Source: Candidatus Pelagibacterales bacterium (lineage in GTDB: Bacteria; Pseudomonadota; Alphaproteobacteria; TMED109). Taken from it: DNA of 64,000 nt. This document shows positions 17,085 through 27,338 of this stretch, piece after piece. The notes under the pieces are model-generated. The model made no database searches and was not told the DNA's origin. It saw only the letters and a list, made by a program, of their open reading frames with translations. The stretch covers positions 1 through 64,000 of the forward strand of contig PAZF01000017.1 in the NCBI GenBank assembly GCA_002715505.1, given 5' to 3'. The position numbers were made by a program, and so were the translations under genes. Position 1 is the first letter of the stretch. The number at the start of each line of letters is the position of its first letter.

Positions 17085-18370
17085 TTATTGAAAGGATCTT
17101 TAAATAAAATTGTATCTTCCCTGTCAGGACTTGTTGATAACATTGCAACAGGAACTCCAACAAATTCTTCTATAAAAGAAATATATGTTTTAGCATTTTT
17201 TGGAAGATCAGAAAATTTTCTTGTTCCTTTAGTCTCTTGATTCCATCCATCTAATTCAATATAGTTTGTAATAATTTGACTAGTATCTTCTATTTCTAAA
17301 GGTAAATATTTATAAGTTTCGCCTTTATACGAGTATGAGATACAAACTTTAATTTTCTCAAAACTGTCTAAGACATCTAATTTTGTCAATGCTAAGCCTT
17401 TTAGTCCAGCAATATTAACAGACTGCTTTAATAAAACTAAGTCTAACCAACCACAACGTCTTTTTCTACCAGTCACAGTACCAAATTCCTTTCCAAGCAA
17501 ACCAAGTTTTTCACCAATTTCATTGCTTTGCTCCGTAGGAAAAGGTCCTTCACCAACCCTAGTTAAATATGACTTGGTTATTCCTAGATTAAAGCAGTTT
17601 TCTATTAACCCAATTCCTGTTCCAATTGATGCTTGAGCAGATACAGTATTTGATGATGTTACAAAAGGATAAGTACCATGGTCTATATCCAATAAAGCTC
17701 CTTGAGCACCTTCAAATAGAATATTTTTATTTTCTTTTTGAAGTTTAAATAATTCGTCCCAAACATTTTTTACAAAAGGTTTAATAAAATCTGAATAACT
17801 ATCAATTTCACTAATAATTGTATTTTTATTTAACTCTTCAATTCCAAGTCCTTTTCTAATTGGATTGTGGTGAGATAACGCATTTTCTATTTTGTCGCTT
17901 AATTTTTTTTTATTAAATAAGTCACAAACTCTCAAGGCTCTTCTTCCTACATGGTCCTCATAGGCCGGGCCAATACCTCTGCCAGTAGTTCCGATTTTTA
18001 TACCATTTAATTCACTTTCTCTAGCTTTGTCCAACTCTTGATGATAAGACATAATTAATGGTGCACTTTGAGATATTGCTAGAATACTGTTATCAATTTT
18101 AATATTTTTTTCTTCTAATGTTTTAATTTCGTTTTGTAAGGCTTTTAAATCCAACACAACACCATTGCCAATAAATGATTTTTTTCCTCTTATCACTCCT
18201 GATGGGAGAAGACTTAGTTTATAGGTTTGTCCTTCAACAACTAGCGTATGCCCAGCATTATGACCTCCTTGAAATCTTACAACAGCATCAGCTTTATATG
18301 ATAGCCAATCTACTATTTTTCCTTTTCCTTCATCACCCCATTGAGATCCTATAACGATAACATTACTCAT
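17081..18370 (-). CDS. purA: Adenylosuccinate synthetase
   Basis: PurA joins IMP and aspartate with GTP to form adenylosuccinate, the committed step to AMP. The 429-residue protein has the N-terminal P-loop GSQWGDEGKGKIVDWL, the VRFQGGHNAGHT segment, TTGRGIGPAYEDHVGRRALR, and the C-terminal TSPDREDTI. Its length is standard. It follows hisZ by four bases in the order serC-serA-hisZ-purA, a common alphaproteobacterial operon. Confidence 0.97.
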   Translation of the reverse strand: MSNVIVIGSQWGDEGKGKIVDWLSYKADAVVRFQGGHNAGHTLVVEGQTYKLSLLPSGVIRGKKSFIGNGVVLDLKALQNEIKTLEEKNIKIDNSILAISQSAPLIMSYHQELDKARESELNGIKIGTTGRGIGPAYEDHVGRRALRVCDLFNKKKLSDKIENALSHHNPIRKGLGIEELNKNTIISEIDSYSDFIKPFVKNVWDELFKLQKENKNILFEGAQGALLDIDHGTYPFVTSSNTVSAQASIGTGIGLIENCFNLGITKSYLTRVGEGPFPTEQSNEIGEKLGLLGKEFGTVTGRKRRCGWLDLVLLKQSVNIAGLKGLALTKLDVLDSFEKIKVCISYSYKGETYKYLPLEIEDTSQIITNYIELDGWNQETKGTRKFSDLPKNAKTYISFIEEFVGVPVAMLSTSPDREDTILFKDPFNN

Positions 18371-18374
18371 TTAT

Positions 18375-19349
18375 TTAAAATTTACCTTTCCTATTAATAT
18401 ATTTAAAAGCACTACAAATATTATTTGTAATCAATGTAATTCCAATTCCTAACTCTTTGTTTTCCAGAATATAATCTCCGCCAATTGCAATTACACTAGA
18501 GTCATTCTTATTATATATTTTAAAACCTATATTTTGATAATTTAAAAAATTATTACCTTCAGAAATATCTACTGTGATTGAAATATCGGAGTTATTTTTT
18601 TTTAGATAATTTAAAGATTTAAAGAAATTTTCTAAAATAATATTAATTTTTGATGGGAATGAAGACTTTTTAAAATTTTTTTTTGCCTCATCTAAGGTAC
18701 CAGAACATTCAATTATACTTTTTAAATAATTATATTTTTTATTAGTGATAATACTACTGTCCTTATTCTCTATAGCTTCTCTTATCATTTTCCCTTCAGT
18801 TTTTTTAAAATCAATAATTTTTTCTAAATATCTCATTAAAGAGGGGACAGAAAAATCTATAGTAGTATTTTTCATTTTCAAGCTTTTTATGATACTGTTA
18901 GCTAACTTTATTATTTCTAATAATCCTTTGTTATGAGAAGCGCCAATAAGTTCTGCTCCAATTTGTTTAAACTGTCTATCTGATTGATATAAGTTTTTGA
19001 TATTTCTCAAAACTTCTCCAGAATACATAAGTCTTAAAGGTCTTTTAATATGGTTTAACTTTGTTGAAGCTAATTTAGCAATTTGAGGTGTTATATCAGA
19101 TCTTATGACTAAAATTTTTTTCGTATCAGGTTCTATTAAAATAAATGGTTCGTGAATAGTATCTTTAGTATATAAACTATTAATATTAGGACTTTGATAC
19201 TCAATTATTGGAGTTTTTACTAATGCATAATTTTTTTTAATTAAAATATCAAGTATTTTTCTGGATATTAACTCTTCTTTTTGAGCTTCGTTTGGAAGTA
19301 ATACTTTAAATCCTTCTGGTAATATTTGATTATTTATATATTTATTCAT
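18375..19349 (-). CDS. hisZ: ATP phosphoribosyltransferase regulatory subunit HisZ
   Basis: HisZ is a histidyl-tRNA-synthetase-like protein without synthetase activity that forms a complex with the short form of HisG in histidine synthesis. The 324-residue protein has the class II core: an N-terminal LPEGFKVLLPNEA, motif-2-like RPLRLMYSGEVLR and FKQIGAELIGASHNKG. It lacks the HisS anticodon-binding domain. Sequence is diverged, but position next to purA and the length support HisZ over HisS. This implies a short-form HisG elsewhere in the genome. Confidence 0.85.
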   Translation of the reverse strand: MNKYINNQILPEGFKVLLPNEAQKEELISRKILDILIKKNYALVKTPIIEYQSPNINSLYTKDTIHEPFILIEPDTKKILVIRSDITPQIAKLASTKLNHIKRPLRLMYSGEVLRNIKNLYQSDRQFKQIGAELIGASHNKGLLEIIKLANSIIKSLKMKNTTIDFSVPSLMRYLEKIIDFKKTEGKMIREAIENKDSSIITNKKYNYLKSIIECSGTLDEAKKNFKKSSFPSKINIILENFFKSLNYLKKNNSDISITVDISEGNNFLNYQNIGFKIYNKNDSSVIAIGGDYILENKELGIGITLITNNICSAFKYINRKGKF

Positions 19350-19353
19350 TAGT

Positions 19354-20925
19354 TTAAAAAGATAGTTTTTTTATTTTCTTTACATTAGATATTTTTTCTA
19401 ATCTTTTTACTAATTCTGTTTCTATTTTACCATCTATTTCAATAAGAGATACAGCCTCTCCAGATCCTGTTCTACCCAAATTAAAAGTAGCTATATTAAC
19501 ATTAGCATTTCCTAATTCTGTTCCCAAAGATCCAATAAATCCTGGTTTGTCATTATTAGATGTATAAAGCATTGTTTTAGAAATTTCTGCCTCTATTCGC
19601 ATTCCATTTATAGAAATTATTCTTGAGCATCCTGCAAACAATGCACCAGCATAATTTAACACCTCTTTTTCAGTAATAATTTTTATAGAAATTTCAGACT
19701 CATGGCTTTCAGTTTGTTCTTGAAATGAATTTACAATCTCAATATTTTTATTTTTAGCTACAACTTCAGCATTAATTAAGTTAACACTCTCCATCTTAAT
19801 TGAAAGAATACTAGAGATTAAGGTTGATGTAAGAGGCTTGGTATTTATTTTTGACACAGACCCTTTAAAAGTAACATTTATTTTTTTAATATTACTTTCT
19901 AAAATTTGCCCCCCAAACTTTCCTAGATTTTGACATAAGCCCAAATAAGGTTTAAGTAATGGAGCTTCTTCTATACTTATTGGAGAAACATTAATGGAAT
20001 TTACTATAACATCATTTAATAAATAGTCTGAAATTTGTTGTGCAATTTGTATTGCTACATTTTCCTGTGCTTCTTTTGTTGATGCTCCTAGGTGTGGAGT
20101 TAATATTATATTTTTAGCTTTGAATAAATTTTTATTTTTAGGAGGTTCTTCATCAAATACATCTAGTGCAGCTCCAGCCACATGGTTTTCTTCTAGCAAT
20201 TTAAGCAAATCCTCTTCTACAATTAAACCTCCTCTTGCACAATTTATAATTCTGACTCCTTTTTTGCATTTCAGCATAGTGTCTTTATTTAGTATACCTT
20301 TTGTTTCACTCGTTAGAGGAGTGTGTAGAGTAATAAAATCAGCTAAATCATAGATATCATTTAGCTCAACTTTTTTGGCACCAATTTTCTTAAGTTGTTC
20401 TTCAGAAACAAAAGGATCATAAACTAAAACATTCATCTTTAATCCAATACTTCTTTCTGCTACCAAGGATCCAATATTACCACAACCAATCATTCCTAAT
20501 ACTTTGCCAAATAGCTCTGTCCCCATAAACTTTGATTTTTCCCATTTTCCTAATTTGGTTGATTGATCTGCTTGTGATATATTTCTAGCTAATGACATCA
20601 TTAAGCTTATAGTATGTTCTGCTGTAGTTATAGAGTTTCCATAAGGAGTATTCATTACTACTATACCATTATCTGTAGCCGAATTAATATCTATATTATC
20701 AACGCCTATTCCGGCCCTTCCAAGCACCTTTAAATTTTTACCTGAATTAATAATTTTTTGCGTTATTTTCGTAGCAGATCTTACTACTATAGCATGATAA
20801 TTATTTGCTATATCAATAATTTCACTTTCATCCAACCCTACTTTAATATCACAAGAAATTTTATTGGCACTGAAAATCTTTTCTGCCTCTGAGCTAAGCT
20901 TATCTGCAATCAAAACTTTACTCAT
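19354..20925 (-). CDS. serA: D-3-phosphoglycerate dehydrogenase
   Basis: SerA oxidises 3-phosphoglycerate to 3-phosphohydroxypyruvate, the first step of serine synthesis. The 523-residue long form has an N-terminal substrate domain, the Rossmann fold (LGMIGCGNIGSLVAERS), the catalytic HLGASTKEAQ histidine region, an intervening domain and a C-terminal ACT domain (NNDKPGFIGSLGTELGNANV) that probably binds serine for feedback inhibition. It is four bases downstream of serC, so the first two steps of the pathway are co-transcribed. Confidence 0.97.
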   Translation of the reverse strand: MSKVLIADKLSSEAEKIFSANKISCDIKVGLDESEIIDIANNYHAIVVRSATKITQKIINSGKNLKVLGRAGIGVDNIDINSATDNGIVVMNTPYGNSITTAEHTISLMMSLARNISQADQSTKLGKWEKSKFMGTELFGKVLGMIGCGNIGSLVAERSIGLKMNVLVYDPFVSEEQLKKIGAKKVELNDIYDLADFITLHTPLTSETKGILNKDTMLKCKKGVRIINCARGGLIVEEDLLKLLEENHVAGAALDVFDEEPPKNKNLFKAKNIILTPHLGASTKEAQENVAIQIAQQISDYLLNDVIVNSINVSPISIEEAPLLKPYLGLCQNLGKFGGQILESNIKKINVTFKGSVSKINTKPLTSTLISSILSIKMESVNLINAEVVAKNKNIEIVNSFQEQTESHESEISIKIITEKEVLNYAGALFAGCSRIISINGMRIEAEISKTMLYTSNNDKPGFIGSLGTELGNANVNIATFNLGRTGSGEAVSLIEIDGKIETELVKRLEKISNVKKIKKLSF

Positions 20926-20928
20926 TTT

Positions 20929-22089
20929 CTATACATCTTTTTTAATAAATTCATAATAACCCCATTCAAGCCAATCTAGTAAAATTTCTATATCTTTGCA
21001 ATTAATAGTAGACCCACCCCATATTCTTATTCCTAAAGGTGCATCTCTATATGATCCTATATCACACGCTATATTGTTTTTTTCAAAATAACTTAATAAT
21101 TGTGACATCTTATCTTTAAGAGTTTCCGAATCCATTAATTTTAATATTGAGGGTTTTATTTTAAGACATATAGAAGTACATGATCTTATTTCTTTTTTCA
21201 CAGCTAAAAATTCTAGCCAGGAAGAGTTTTCTATTTTACTTTCAACCATAGAAAGATTTTTTTTACTTATTTCAATCGTTTTATTTAAACCTCCAATTTT
21301 TTTAACCCATTGCAGTGAGTCTAAAACGTCTTCTACACATAACATTGAAGGTGTATTTATAGTATTTCCAGTAAAAAGTTTTTTGTTAACTTTAGATTTA
21401 CTCATTAATTGAAATATTTTTGGTATAGGCCTATCTATACTAAAACTTTCCAATCTTTCAATCACTTTTGGACTAAGTATTATAATGCCATGCTGTGCTT
21501 CACCTCCAAGTACTTTTTGCCATGAAAAAGTTGTAGCATCCAATTTACTCCAAGGCAACCTCATAGAAAAAACAGCAGAAGTGGCATCGCATATTGTTAA
21601 ACCTTCTCTATCATCCATAATCCAATTAGCATTAGGGACACATACACCCGAAGTAGTGCCGTTCCACGTAAAAACAACATCATTTTTAAAGTCAACCTCA
21701 TCTAGATTTGTAATTTTCCCATAGTCTGCTTTAAGTACTCTGGTATTTTTAATTTTAAGTTGATTCACTATGTCTTTAACCCAATCATTTCCAAAACTTT
21801 CCCATGCTAGCACATCAACTGGTTTTTCTCCTAGCAAGTTCCAAAGCAACATTTCAATTGCTCCAGTATCAGATGCAGGAACTATTGCTATGGAATAATT
21901 TATGGGTACTTCCAATATTTCCCTAATTAATAAAATTACTTTATTAATCCTTTCTAAAGCTAATTTAGATCTGTGTGATCTTCCTAATATGGCGTCAGAT
22001 AGTACTGATAAACTCCAACCGGGTCTTTTAGGACAAGGTCCTGAAGAAAATAAAGAATTATTAGGTTTTACTTTAGGTTTGTCAATCAT
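20929..22089 (-). CDS. serC: Phosphoserine aminotransferase, alphaproteobacterial type
   Basis: A PLP enzyme that converts 3-phosphohydroxypyruvate to phosphoserine. The 386-residue protein has the N-terminal SSGPCPKRPGWSL and GRSHRS characteristic of the alphaproteobacterial/methanosarcinal SerC subtype, and the PLP lysine in TFSWQKVLGGEAQHG. It begins the serC-serA-hisZ-purA run. The 82 bases between it and thiD are AT-rich and show no clear riboswitch or terminator. Confidence 0.95.
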   Translation of the reverse strand: MIDKPKVKPNNSLFSSGPCPKRPGWSLSVLSDAILGRSHRSKLALERINKVILLIREILEVPINYSIAIVPASDTGAIEMLLWNLLGEKPVDVLAWESFGNDWVKDIVNQLKIKNTRVLKADYGKITNLDEVDFKNDVVFTWNGTTSGVCVPNANWIMDDREGLTICDATSAVFSMRLPWSKLDATTFSWQKVLGGEAQHGIIILSPKVIERLESFSIDRPIPKIFQLMSKSKVNKKLFTGNTINTPSMLCVEDVLDSLQWVKKIGGLNKTIEISKKNLSMVESKIENSSWLEFLAVKKEIRSCTSICLKIKPSILKLMDSETLKDKMSQLLSYFEKNNIACDIGSYRDAPLGIRIWGGSTINCKDIEILLDWLEWGYYEFIKKDV

Positions 22090-22171
22090 GATTAAATTTT
22101 AATGATAAATAAATAATAAAGTTATAGAATAACTATCTTAAATTCATCGGTCAAATAATTAGTTAAATTAA

Positions 22172-22957
22172 TTATAAAAAATGATTTAGAGGATTATGTC
22201 CATTTCCTATGGTATGACCTCTTTTAATTCCCTTTATAACATATTTTCTGGCATTATTTATACTATCATATAGATTAAATCCTTTAAATAAATAGCATGC
22301 TATTGCCGATGCTAAAGTACATCCAGTGCCGTGTGTATTTAAGGTTTTTATTTTAGAAGATACAAATTTATAAATCTTTTTTCCTGCAAGTAGCATGTCA
22401 ATTATTTCATTGCTTTCAAGATGTCCTCCTTTTAAAAGGATATTTTTAATATTCATACTATCAAATTTTTTTAAATTAAATTCCATATCCTCTGAGTTTT
22501 TAATTTTAACATTTAGTATTTTTTCTGTCTCTGGAATATTAGGGGTAATCAAAAAGCTCTTTGGAAATAATTCTTTTTTTAAGGTTTCTATAGAATTAAT
22601 ATCCAATAAACTGTGTCCACCTTTTGCAACCATAACTGGATCAAGAATGATAGGTATTTCGGGATAATATTTTTTTAAACAAAAGCTTACTACTTCTATA
22701 ATACTAGCATTAGAAAGCATACCAATTTTTATAATAGAGGTGTTTAAATCCTTGCTTATAGACTTAAGTTGTGCCTCAATCATTTTATTAGGTATATTGA
22801 TAACACTATCTACTCCCATAGTATTTTGCGCAGTAATCGCAGTTATTACAGTAGAAGCGTAAATCTTATGAGCTGAAAAGGTTTTTAAGTCTGCTTGAAT
22901 ACCTGCTCCAGCACTTGAGTCGGACCCCGCTATAATTAAAGACGAAGGGTTGATCAT
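22172..22957 (-). CDS. thiD: Hydroxymethylpyrimidine/phosphomethylpyrimidine kinase
   Basis: ThiD phosphorylates HMP and HMP-P to the pyrophosphate used in thiamine synthesis. The 261-residue ribokinase-fold protein has the N-terminal IAGSDSSAGAGIQADLKTF, ILDPVMVAKGGHSLL, and the C-terminal anion-hole motif THGTGCTLASAIA. It overlaps glmM by four bases, so it is translated with glmM rather than with the other thiamine genes in the window. Confidence 0.95.
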   Translation of the reverse strand: MINPSSLIIAGSDSSAGAGIQADLKTFSAHKIYASTVITAITAQNTMGVDSVINIPNKMIEAQLKSISKDLNTSIIKIGMLSNASIIEVVSFCLKKYYPEIPIILDPVMVAKGGHSLLDINSIETLKKELFPKSFLITPNIPETEKILNVKIKNSEDMEFNLKKFDSMNIKNILLKGGHLESNEIIDMLLAGKKIYKFVSSKIKTLNTHGTGCTLASAIACYLFKGFNLYDSINNARKYVIKGIKRGHTIGNGHNPLNHFL

Positions 22958-24318
22958 ATATTTATATCTTTAAGAGCTTTTTTAGTTTTTTCTAATACTT
23001 TATTAGCAACTATTTTATTTTTTGATTCTACCATAATTCTAATTTTATTTTCTGTACCTGATTTTCTTACTAATAGCCTTCCATTTGATTTAAGAGACTT
23101 GCTCAATTTGAGTATTTCATCTTTAGAATTTTTTAAGATTATTTCTGCAGAAGTATTTTTTTTAACGTTAAAATTATCATTTAATTGAGGATAGGGTTTG
23201 TAAAAATTGGACAAAAAAGACAGTTTTTTTCCTCTTTCTTTTAAGGTGTGTAAAACTTCAAGCGATGCTAGTAATCCATCACCTGAAGAACACAAACTAC
23301 TGAGAATTATATGTCCAGAAGGTTCACCACCAAGTATCAAATTCCTTTTTTTCATTTCTTTAATAATATTTCTATCCCCCACATCAACTCTTACAAAGTT
23401 TATATTTTTTTTTTTAAAATATTCATGCAATGCAGAGTTAGTCATTGATGTTCCCACTACCGTATTATTTTTTAAAATTTTTTTGTTTTTCCAATTAGTT
23501 GCTATTATACCTAATATCATATCTCCATTTACTATATTACCATTTTCATCAATTAAGACACATCTGTCAGCATCTCCATCTAAAGCTATTCCTAAATCAG
23601 CCTTAGTTTTTTTAACTACTGATATCAGTTTTCTCAAATTAGTAGAGCCACCGTTTTTATTAACATTTGTTCCATCGGGAGTTATATTTATTGGTATAAC
23701 TTCAGCACCAAGCTCCCATAGTATTGTAGGACCCACTTTGTAAGCGGCACCGTTAGCACAATCAAGCACAATTTTTAAACCATCTAATCTTAAAGAATAG
23801 GGCATTCTTGATTTCAAGTATTCAATATATCTTCCGCCTGCATCGTCAATTCTTTTAGCTCTTCCTAAATCTTCAGACTTTACTAATTTGAGTTTTTGGT
23901 CATCTATCAGTTTTTCTAATTCTATTTCTTGATCATCTGAAAGTTTAGTTCCGTCTGGACAAAAAATTTTAATTCCATTATCAACATACTCATTATGAGA
24001 GGCTGATATCATTACACCTACATCGCAACGCATTGATGATACAAGGGATGCTACACCTGGTGTGGGGAGAGGACCTGTAAGATAAACATTCATTCCCATG
24101 CTTAAAAACCCTGAGGTAAGAGCAGGCTCAATTGTATAATTTGAAAGTCTTGTATCCTTTCCTATCAATACGTGATGCTTATGTTTTCCCCTTTTGAAAA
24201 GTTTTGCTGAAGCCATACCTATCTTAAGTGCTAAGTTCGCATTCATTTTAGAAGAATTGGCTCTTCCTCTTATTCCATCTGTTCCAAAATATTTTTTAAA
24301 ATAATTATTTTTATTCAA
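22954..24318 (-). CDS. glmM: Phosphoglucosamine mutase
   Basis: GlmM converts glucosamine 6-phosphate to glucosamine 1-phosphate for UDP-GlcNAc, needed for peptidoglycan and LPS. The 454-residue protein has the N-terminal YFGTDGIRGRAN, the phosphoserine loop GVMISASHNEYVDNGIK, the metal loop ALDGDADRC and the phosphate-binding VRKSGTENKIRIMVE. The folP-glmM order and four-base overlaps on both sides are typical. Confidence 0.97.
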   Translation of the reverse strand: MNKNNYFKKYFGTDGIRGRANSSKMNANLALKIGMASAKLFKRGKHKHHVLIGKDTRLSNYTIEPALTSGFLSMGMNVYLTGPLPTPGVASLVSSMRCDVGVMISASHNEYVDNGIKIFCPDGTKLSDDQEIELEKLIDDQKLKLVKSEDLGRAKRIDDAGGRYIEYLKSRMPYSLRLDGLKIVLDCANGAAYKVGPTILWELGAEVIPINITPDGTNVNKNGGSTNLRKLISVVKKTKADLGIALDGDADRCVLIDENGNIVNGDMILGIIATNWKNKKILKNNTVVGTSMTNSALHEYFKKKNINFVRVDVGDRNIIKEMKKRNLILGGEPSGHIILSSLCSSGDGLLASLEVLHTLKERGKKLSFLSNFYKPYPQLNDNFNVKKNTSAEIILKNSKDEILKLSKSLKSNGRLLVRKSGTENKIRIMVESKNKIVANKVLEKTKKALKDINI

Positions 24319-25382
24319 TTGTTAGCCTTTTTAAATATATTAATAGCTTCTTTTGTAGCTTTTACATCATGTACTCTTATAAAACTAGATCCTTTAAGAA
24401 AAGAGTCTAAAGCTAAAGAAATTGAACACGGTAATCTGTCTTCTTTTTCATTTTTAATAAATCTTCCAATAAAACTCTTTCTAGATAAGCCTATCAAAAC
24501 TGGTAATCCTAAATCAAGAAAAATTGATAAATATTTCAAGATTTGAAAATTATGATTGTCATTTTTACCAAAACCTATTCCAGGATCTATTATTATTTTA
24601 GACGTATTAATTTTTATTTCTTTCATTATATTTATTTTTTCTAAAAAAAAATCATATATTTCTGAAATAACATTCTGATACTTAGGGTTTATTTGCATAT
24701 CAGCCGGCGTTTTAACAGAATGCATGAGAACATAATAACAATTATATTTCTTTATCACATTTAAAGAATTTTTATCATAATTTAAACCAGATACATCATT
24801 AATAATTTTTACTCCTTCATCTAAAACTTTTTGCATAGTTAAAGAGTTTCTTGTGTCACAAGATACATTAATATTGTTTTTACAAAGTTCTTGTACTACA
24901 GGGAATACTCTATCAAGTTCTTCTTTTGGCGGTATTGCCAAGGATCCAGGTCTTGTAGACTCACCGCCAACATCAATAATATCTGCTCCTTCTTTTATTA
25001 ATTTATAAGCCTGGTCTATTGCCTTAGAGGTATTAAAGTATTTTCCTCCATCATAAAAGCTATCTTTTGTAATATTAAGTATACCCATAATTTTAGGTTG
25101 GTTTCCCCTAAACAAGCTTGGTATTTCTTCTCTGGTTTGATGAATTTTACTAATTCTTTCTCGTAAATTAGAATATTTAAGAGATACCTTTTTTAATAAA
25201 TTATCATTACTTAATTTTATTACTTCTGATAATTTTATATTATTGTTTTTGTCTAAAACATATAATTCTATATAATCATAGCCTAAATCAGAATTATATT
25301 TTAGCTTATTTTTACTTTTATATTTTAGATCATTTTTGATTACTTTTATATTGCTAGGCAATAAAAAGTAATTATTGAACAT
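24315..25382 (-). CDS. folP: Dihydropteroate synthase
   Basis: FolP joins p-aminobenzoate and hydroxymethyl-dihydropterin diphosphate to make dihydropteroate for folate. The TIM-barrel motifs IMGILNITKDSFYDGGKY, IDVGGESTRPGS, SCDTRN and GIGFGKN are all present. The 355-residue protein has about 105 extra N-terminal residues before the barrel compared with the usual ~280-residue enzyme; similar extensions occur in some alphaproteobacteria and their role is unclear. It starts ten bases after ftsH and overlaps glmM by four. Confidence 0.95.
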   Translation of the reverse strand: MFNNYFLLPSNIKVIKNDLKYKSKNKLKYNSDLGYDYIELYVLDKNNNIKLSEVIKLSNDNLLKKVSLKYSNLRERISKIHQTREEIPSLFRGNQPKIMGILNITKDSFYDGGKYFNTSKAIDQAYKLIKEGADIIDVGGESTRPGSLAIPPKEELDRVFPVVQELCKNNINVSCDTRNSLTMQKVLDEGVKIINDVSGLNYDKNSLNVIKKYNCYYVLMHSVKTPADMQINPKYQNVISEIYDFFLEKINIMKEIKINTSKIIIDPGIGFGKNDNHNFQILKYLSIFLDLGLPVLIGLSRKSFIGRFIKNEKEDRLPCSISLALDSFLKGSSFIRVHDVKATKEAINIFKKANN

Positions 25383-25391
25383 AAGTAAGAG

Positions 25392-27320
25392 TTAAGAAAT
25401 ATTTTTTGCTGTTAAGGGAACTGATCCTAAAGGCTTCTGTTTGCTTTTTGTTTTGTTTATTTGCTTTTCAGTGCTTTCTTTAAATTTGTCATCATCATCT
25501 TTAGGTCTTTTAGGCTTTTTGCCCTTTAATAAAAGATTAATATCGTCAGCCGTAAGCGTTTCGTATTCAAGCAACCCTTTGGCTATAATGTGAAGATCTT
25601 TAATATTAGCGGAAATAATTTTTCTTGCGTTAGTTTCTCCGTTAACTACTAGTCTTTTAATTTCTAAATCAATCATTTTTGCAGTTTCATCAGAGATATT
25701 TGTTTGTTGAGAAACAGAGTGTCCAAGAAAAACTTCTTCTTGATTACTTTCATATCTTAAAGGTCCCAATTTATCAGAGAAACCAAATTCTTTAACCATT
25801 CTTCTGGCTAAATTAGTAGCTTGTTGTATATCATTTCCAGCACCAGTAGTAATATTATCTTTTCCATAAATAATTTCTTCTGCAATTCTTCCTCCAAATA
25901 AAGAAGCTAGCTGGGCGTTTAACTCATTAAACGTATGAGCAAGCTTATCTCTTTCGGGCAACCACATAGTAACTCCTAAAGCCCTACCTCTAGGTATTAT
26001 AGTTACTTTATGAAGGGGTTCATGACCTTTAGCATTCAGCATTACCAGGGCGTGGCCTGCTTCATGATATGCAGTTTTTTCTTTTTCTTCCTCTGTCATA
26101 ATCATAGATTTTCTTTCAGAGCCCATCATTACTTTATCTTTAGACTCTTCAAATTCTGCCATAGAAACATTTTTTTTACCTTTTCTGGCTGCTAATAAAG
26201 CGGCTTCATTTACTATATTAGCTAAGTCTGCTCCTGAAAAACCAGGTGTGCCTCTTGCTATAACACGAGCTTTGACATCAGGTGCTAGCGGAACTTTTTT
26301 CATATGAACTTTTAAAATTTTTTCTCTACCTAAAATATCTGGATTAGGAACTACTACTTGACGATCAAACCTTCCAGGCCTAAGAAGAGCAGGGTCCAGA
26401 ACATCAGGCCTATTAGTAGCAGCAATTAAAATAACTCCTTCATTTGTTTCAAAACCATCCATTTCTACAAGAAGCTGATTTAGTGTTTGTTCTCTTTCAT
26501 CATTTCCCCCGCCTAAACCAGCACCTCTATGTCTTCCTACAGCATCAATTTCATCTACAAATATAATACAAGGAGCATTTTTTTTACCTTGTTCGAACAT
26601 ATCTCTTACTCTAGAGGCACCAACTCCTACAAACATTTCTACAAAATCGGACCCTGATATAGTAAAAAAAGGAACTTTTGCTTCACCTGCAACTGCCCTT
26701 GCTATAAGTGTTTTACCTGTACCAGGAGGACCTACCAATAAAACACCTTTTGGTATTTTTCCACCCAATCTTTGAAACTTTATCGGATTTTTAAGATATT
26801 CGACAACCTCTTCTAACTCTTCTTTAGCTTCATCTACTCCTGCTACGTCTTTAAAAGTTACTCTACCTTGTTTTTCTGTTAAAAGCTTGGCTTTAGATTT
26901 TCCAAATCCTAAGGCTCCTCCTCTTCCACCCTGCATTTGCCTCATAAAAAAAATCCAAATTCCAATAAATAAGAGCATAGGTAACCAATTTAAAAATAGT
27001 CCTAAAAGTGGCGAAACTGGCTCTTCTTCTGGTGCAGCATTAATGACTATATTGTGGGAGGATAACTTCTCAATTAATGTTGGATCATTAGGTGGAGTAT
27101 AGGTTTTAAATTTAGAGCCATCATCAAGATGTCCTATTATGTTCCTACCAACCATTGAAACATCATTAATTTTATCAGTTTCTACTAGTTTTAAAAATTC
27201 GGAATATGGAATTTGAGAGGGTTTTACAGTTTTTTTGCCGCCTTCAAACATATTAAAAAGTAAAACTAAAACTAATGCTACGATTACCCAAACTGCAAAG
27301 TTTTTTCCAGAATTATTCAA
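25392..27320 (-). CDS. ftsH: ATP-dependent zinc metalloprotease FtsH
   Basis: A membrane-bound AAA+ protease that degrades misfolded membrane proteins and, in E. coli, RpoH and LpxC. The 642-residue protein has two N-terminal transmembrane segments (about residues 8-25 and 105-125) around a periplasmic domain. The AAA domain has Walker A GPPGTGKT, Walker B IIFVDEID and the [21 protein letters not shown]. The M41 zinc motif is HEAGH. The C-terminus is lysine-rich. It lies between tilS and folP, the classical tilS-ftsH-folP-glmM order. Confidence 0.98.
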   Translation of the reverse strand: MNNSGKNFAVWVIVALVLVLLFNMFEGGKKTVKPSQIPYSEFLKLVETDKINDVSMVGRNIIGHLDDGSKFKTYTPPNDPTLIEKLSSHNIVINAAPEEEPVSPLLGLFLNWLPMLLFIGIWIFFMRQMQGGRGGALGFGKSKAKLLTEKQGRVTFKDVAGVDEAKEELEEVVEYLKNPIKFQRLGGKIPKGVLLVGPPGTGKTLIARAVAGEAKVPFFTISGSDFVEMFVGVGASRVRDMFEQGKKNAPCIIFVDEIDAVGRHRGAGLGGGNDEREQTLNQLLVEMDGFETNEGVILIAATNRPDVLDPALLRPGRFDRQVVVPNPDILGREKILKVHMKKVPLAPDVKARVIARGTPGFSGADLANIVNEAALLAARKGKKNVSMAEFEESKDKVMMGSERKSMIMTEEEKEKTAYHEAGHALVMLNAKGHEPLHKVTIIPRGRALGVTMWLPERDKLAHTFNELNAQLASLFGGRIAEEIIYGKDNITTGAGNDIQQATNLARRMVKEFGFSDKLGPLRYESNQEEVFLGHSVSQQTNISDETAKMIDLEIKRLVVNGETNARKIISANIKDLHIIAKGLLEYETLTADDINLLLKGKKPKRPKDDDDKFKESTEKQINKTKSKQKPLGSVPLTAKNIS

Positions 27321-27338
27321 AAATGTCTCCTTTAATCA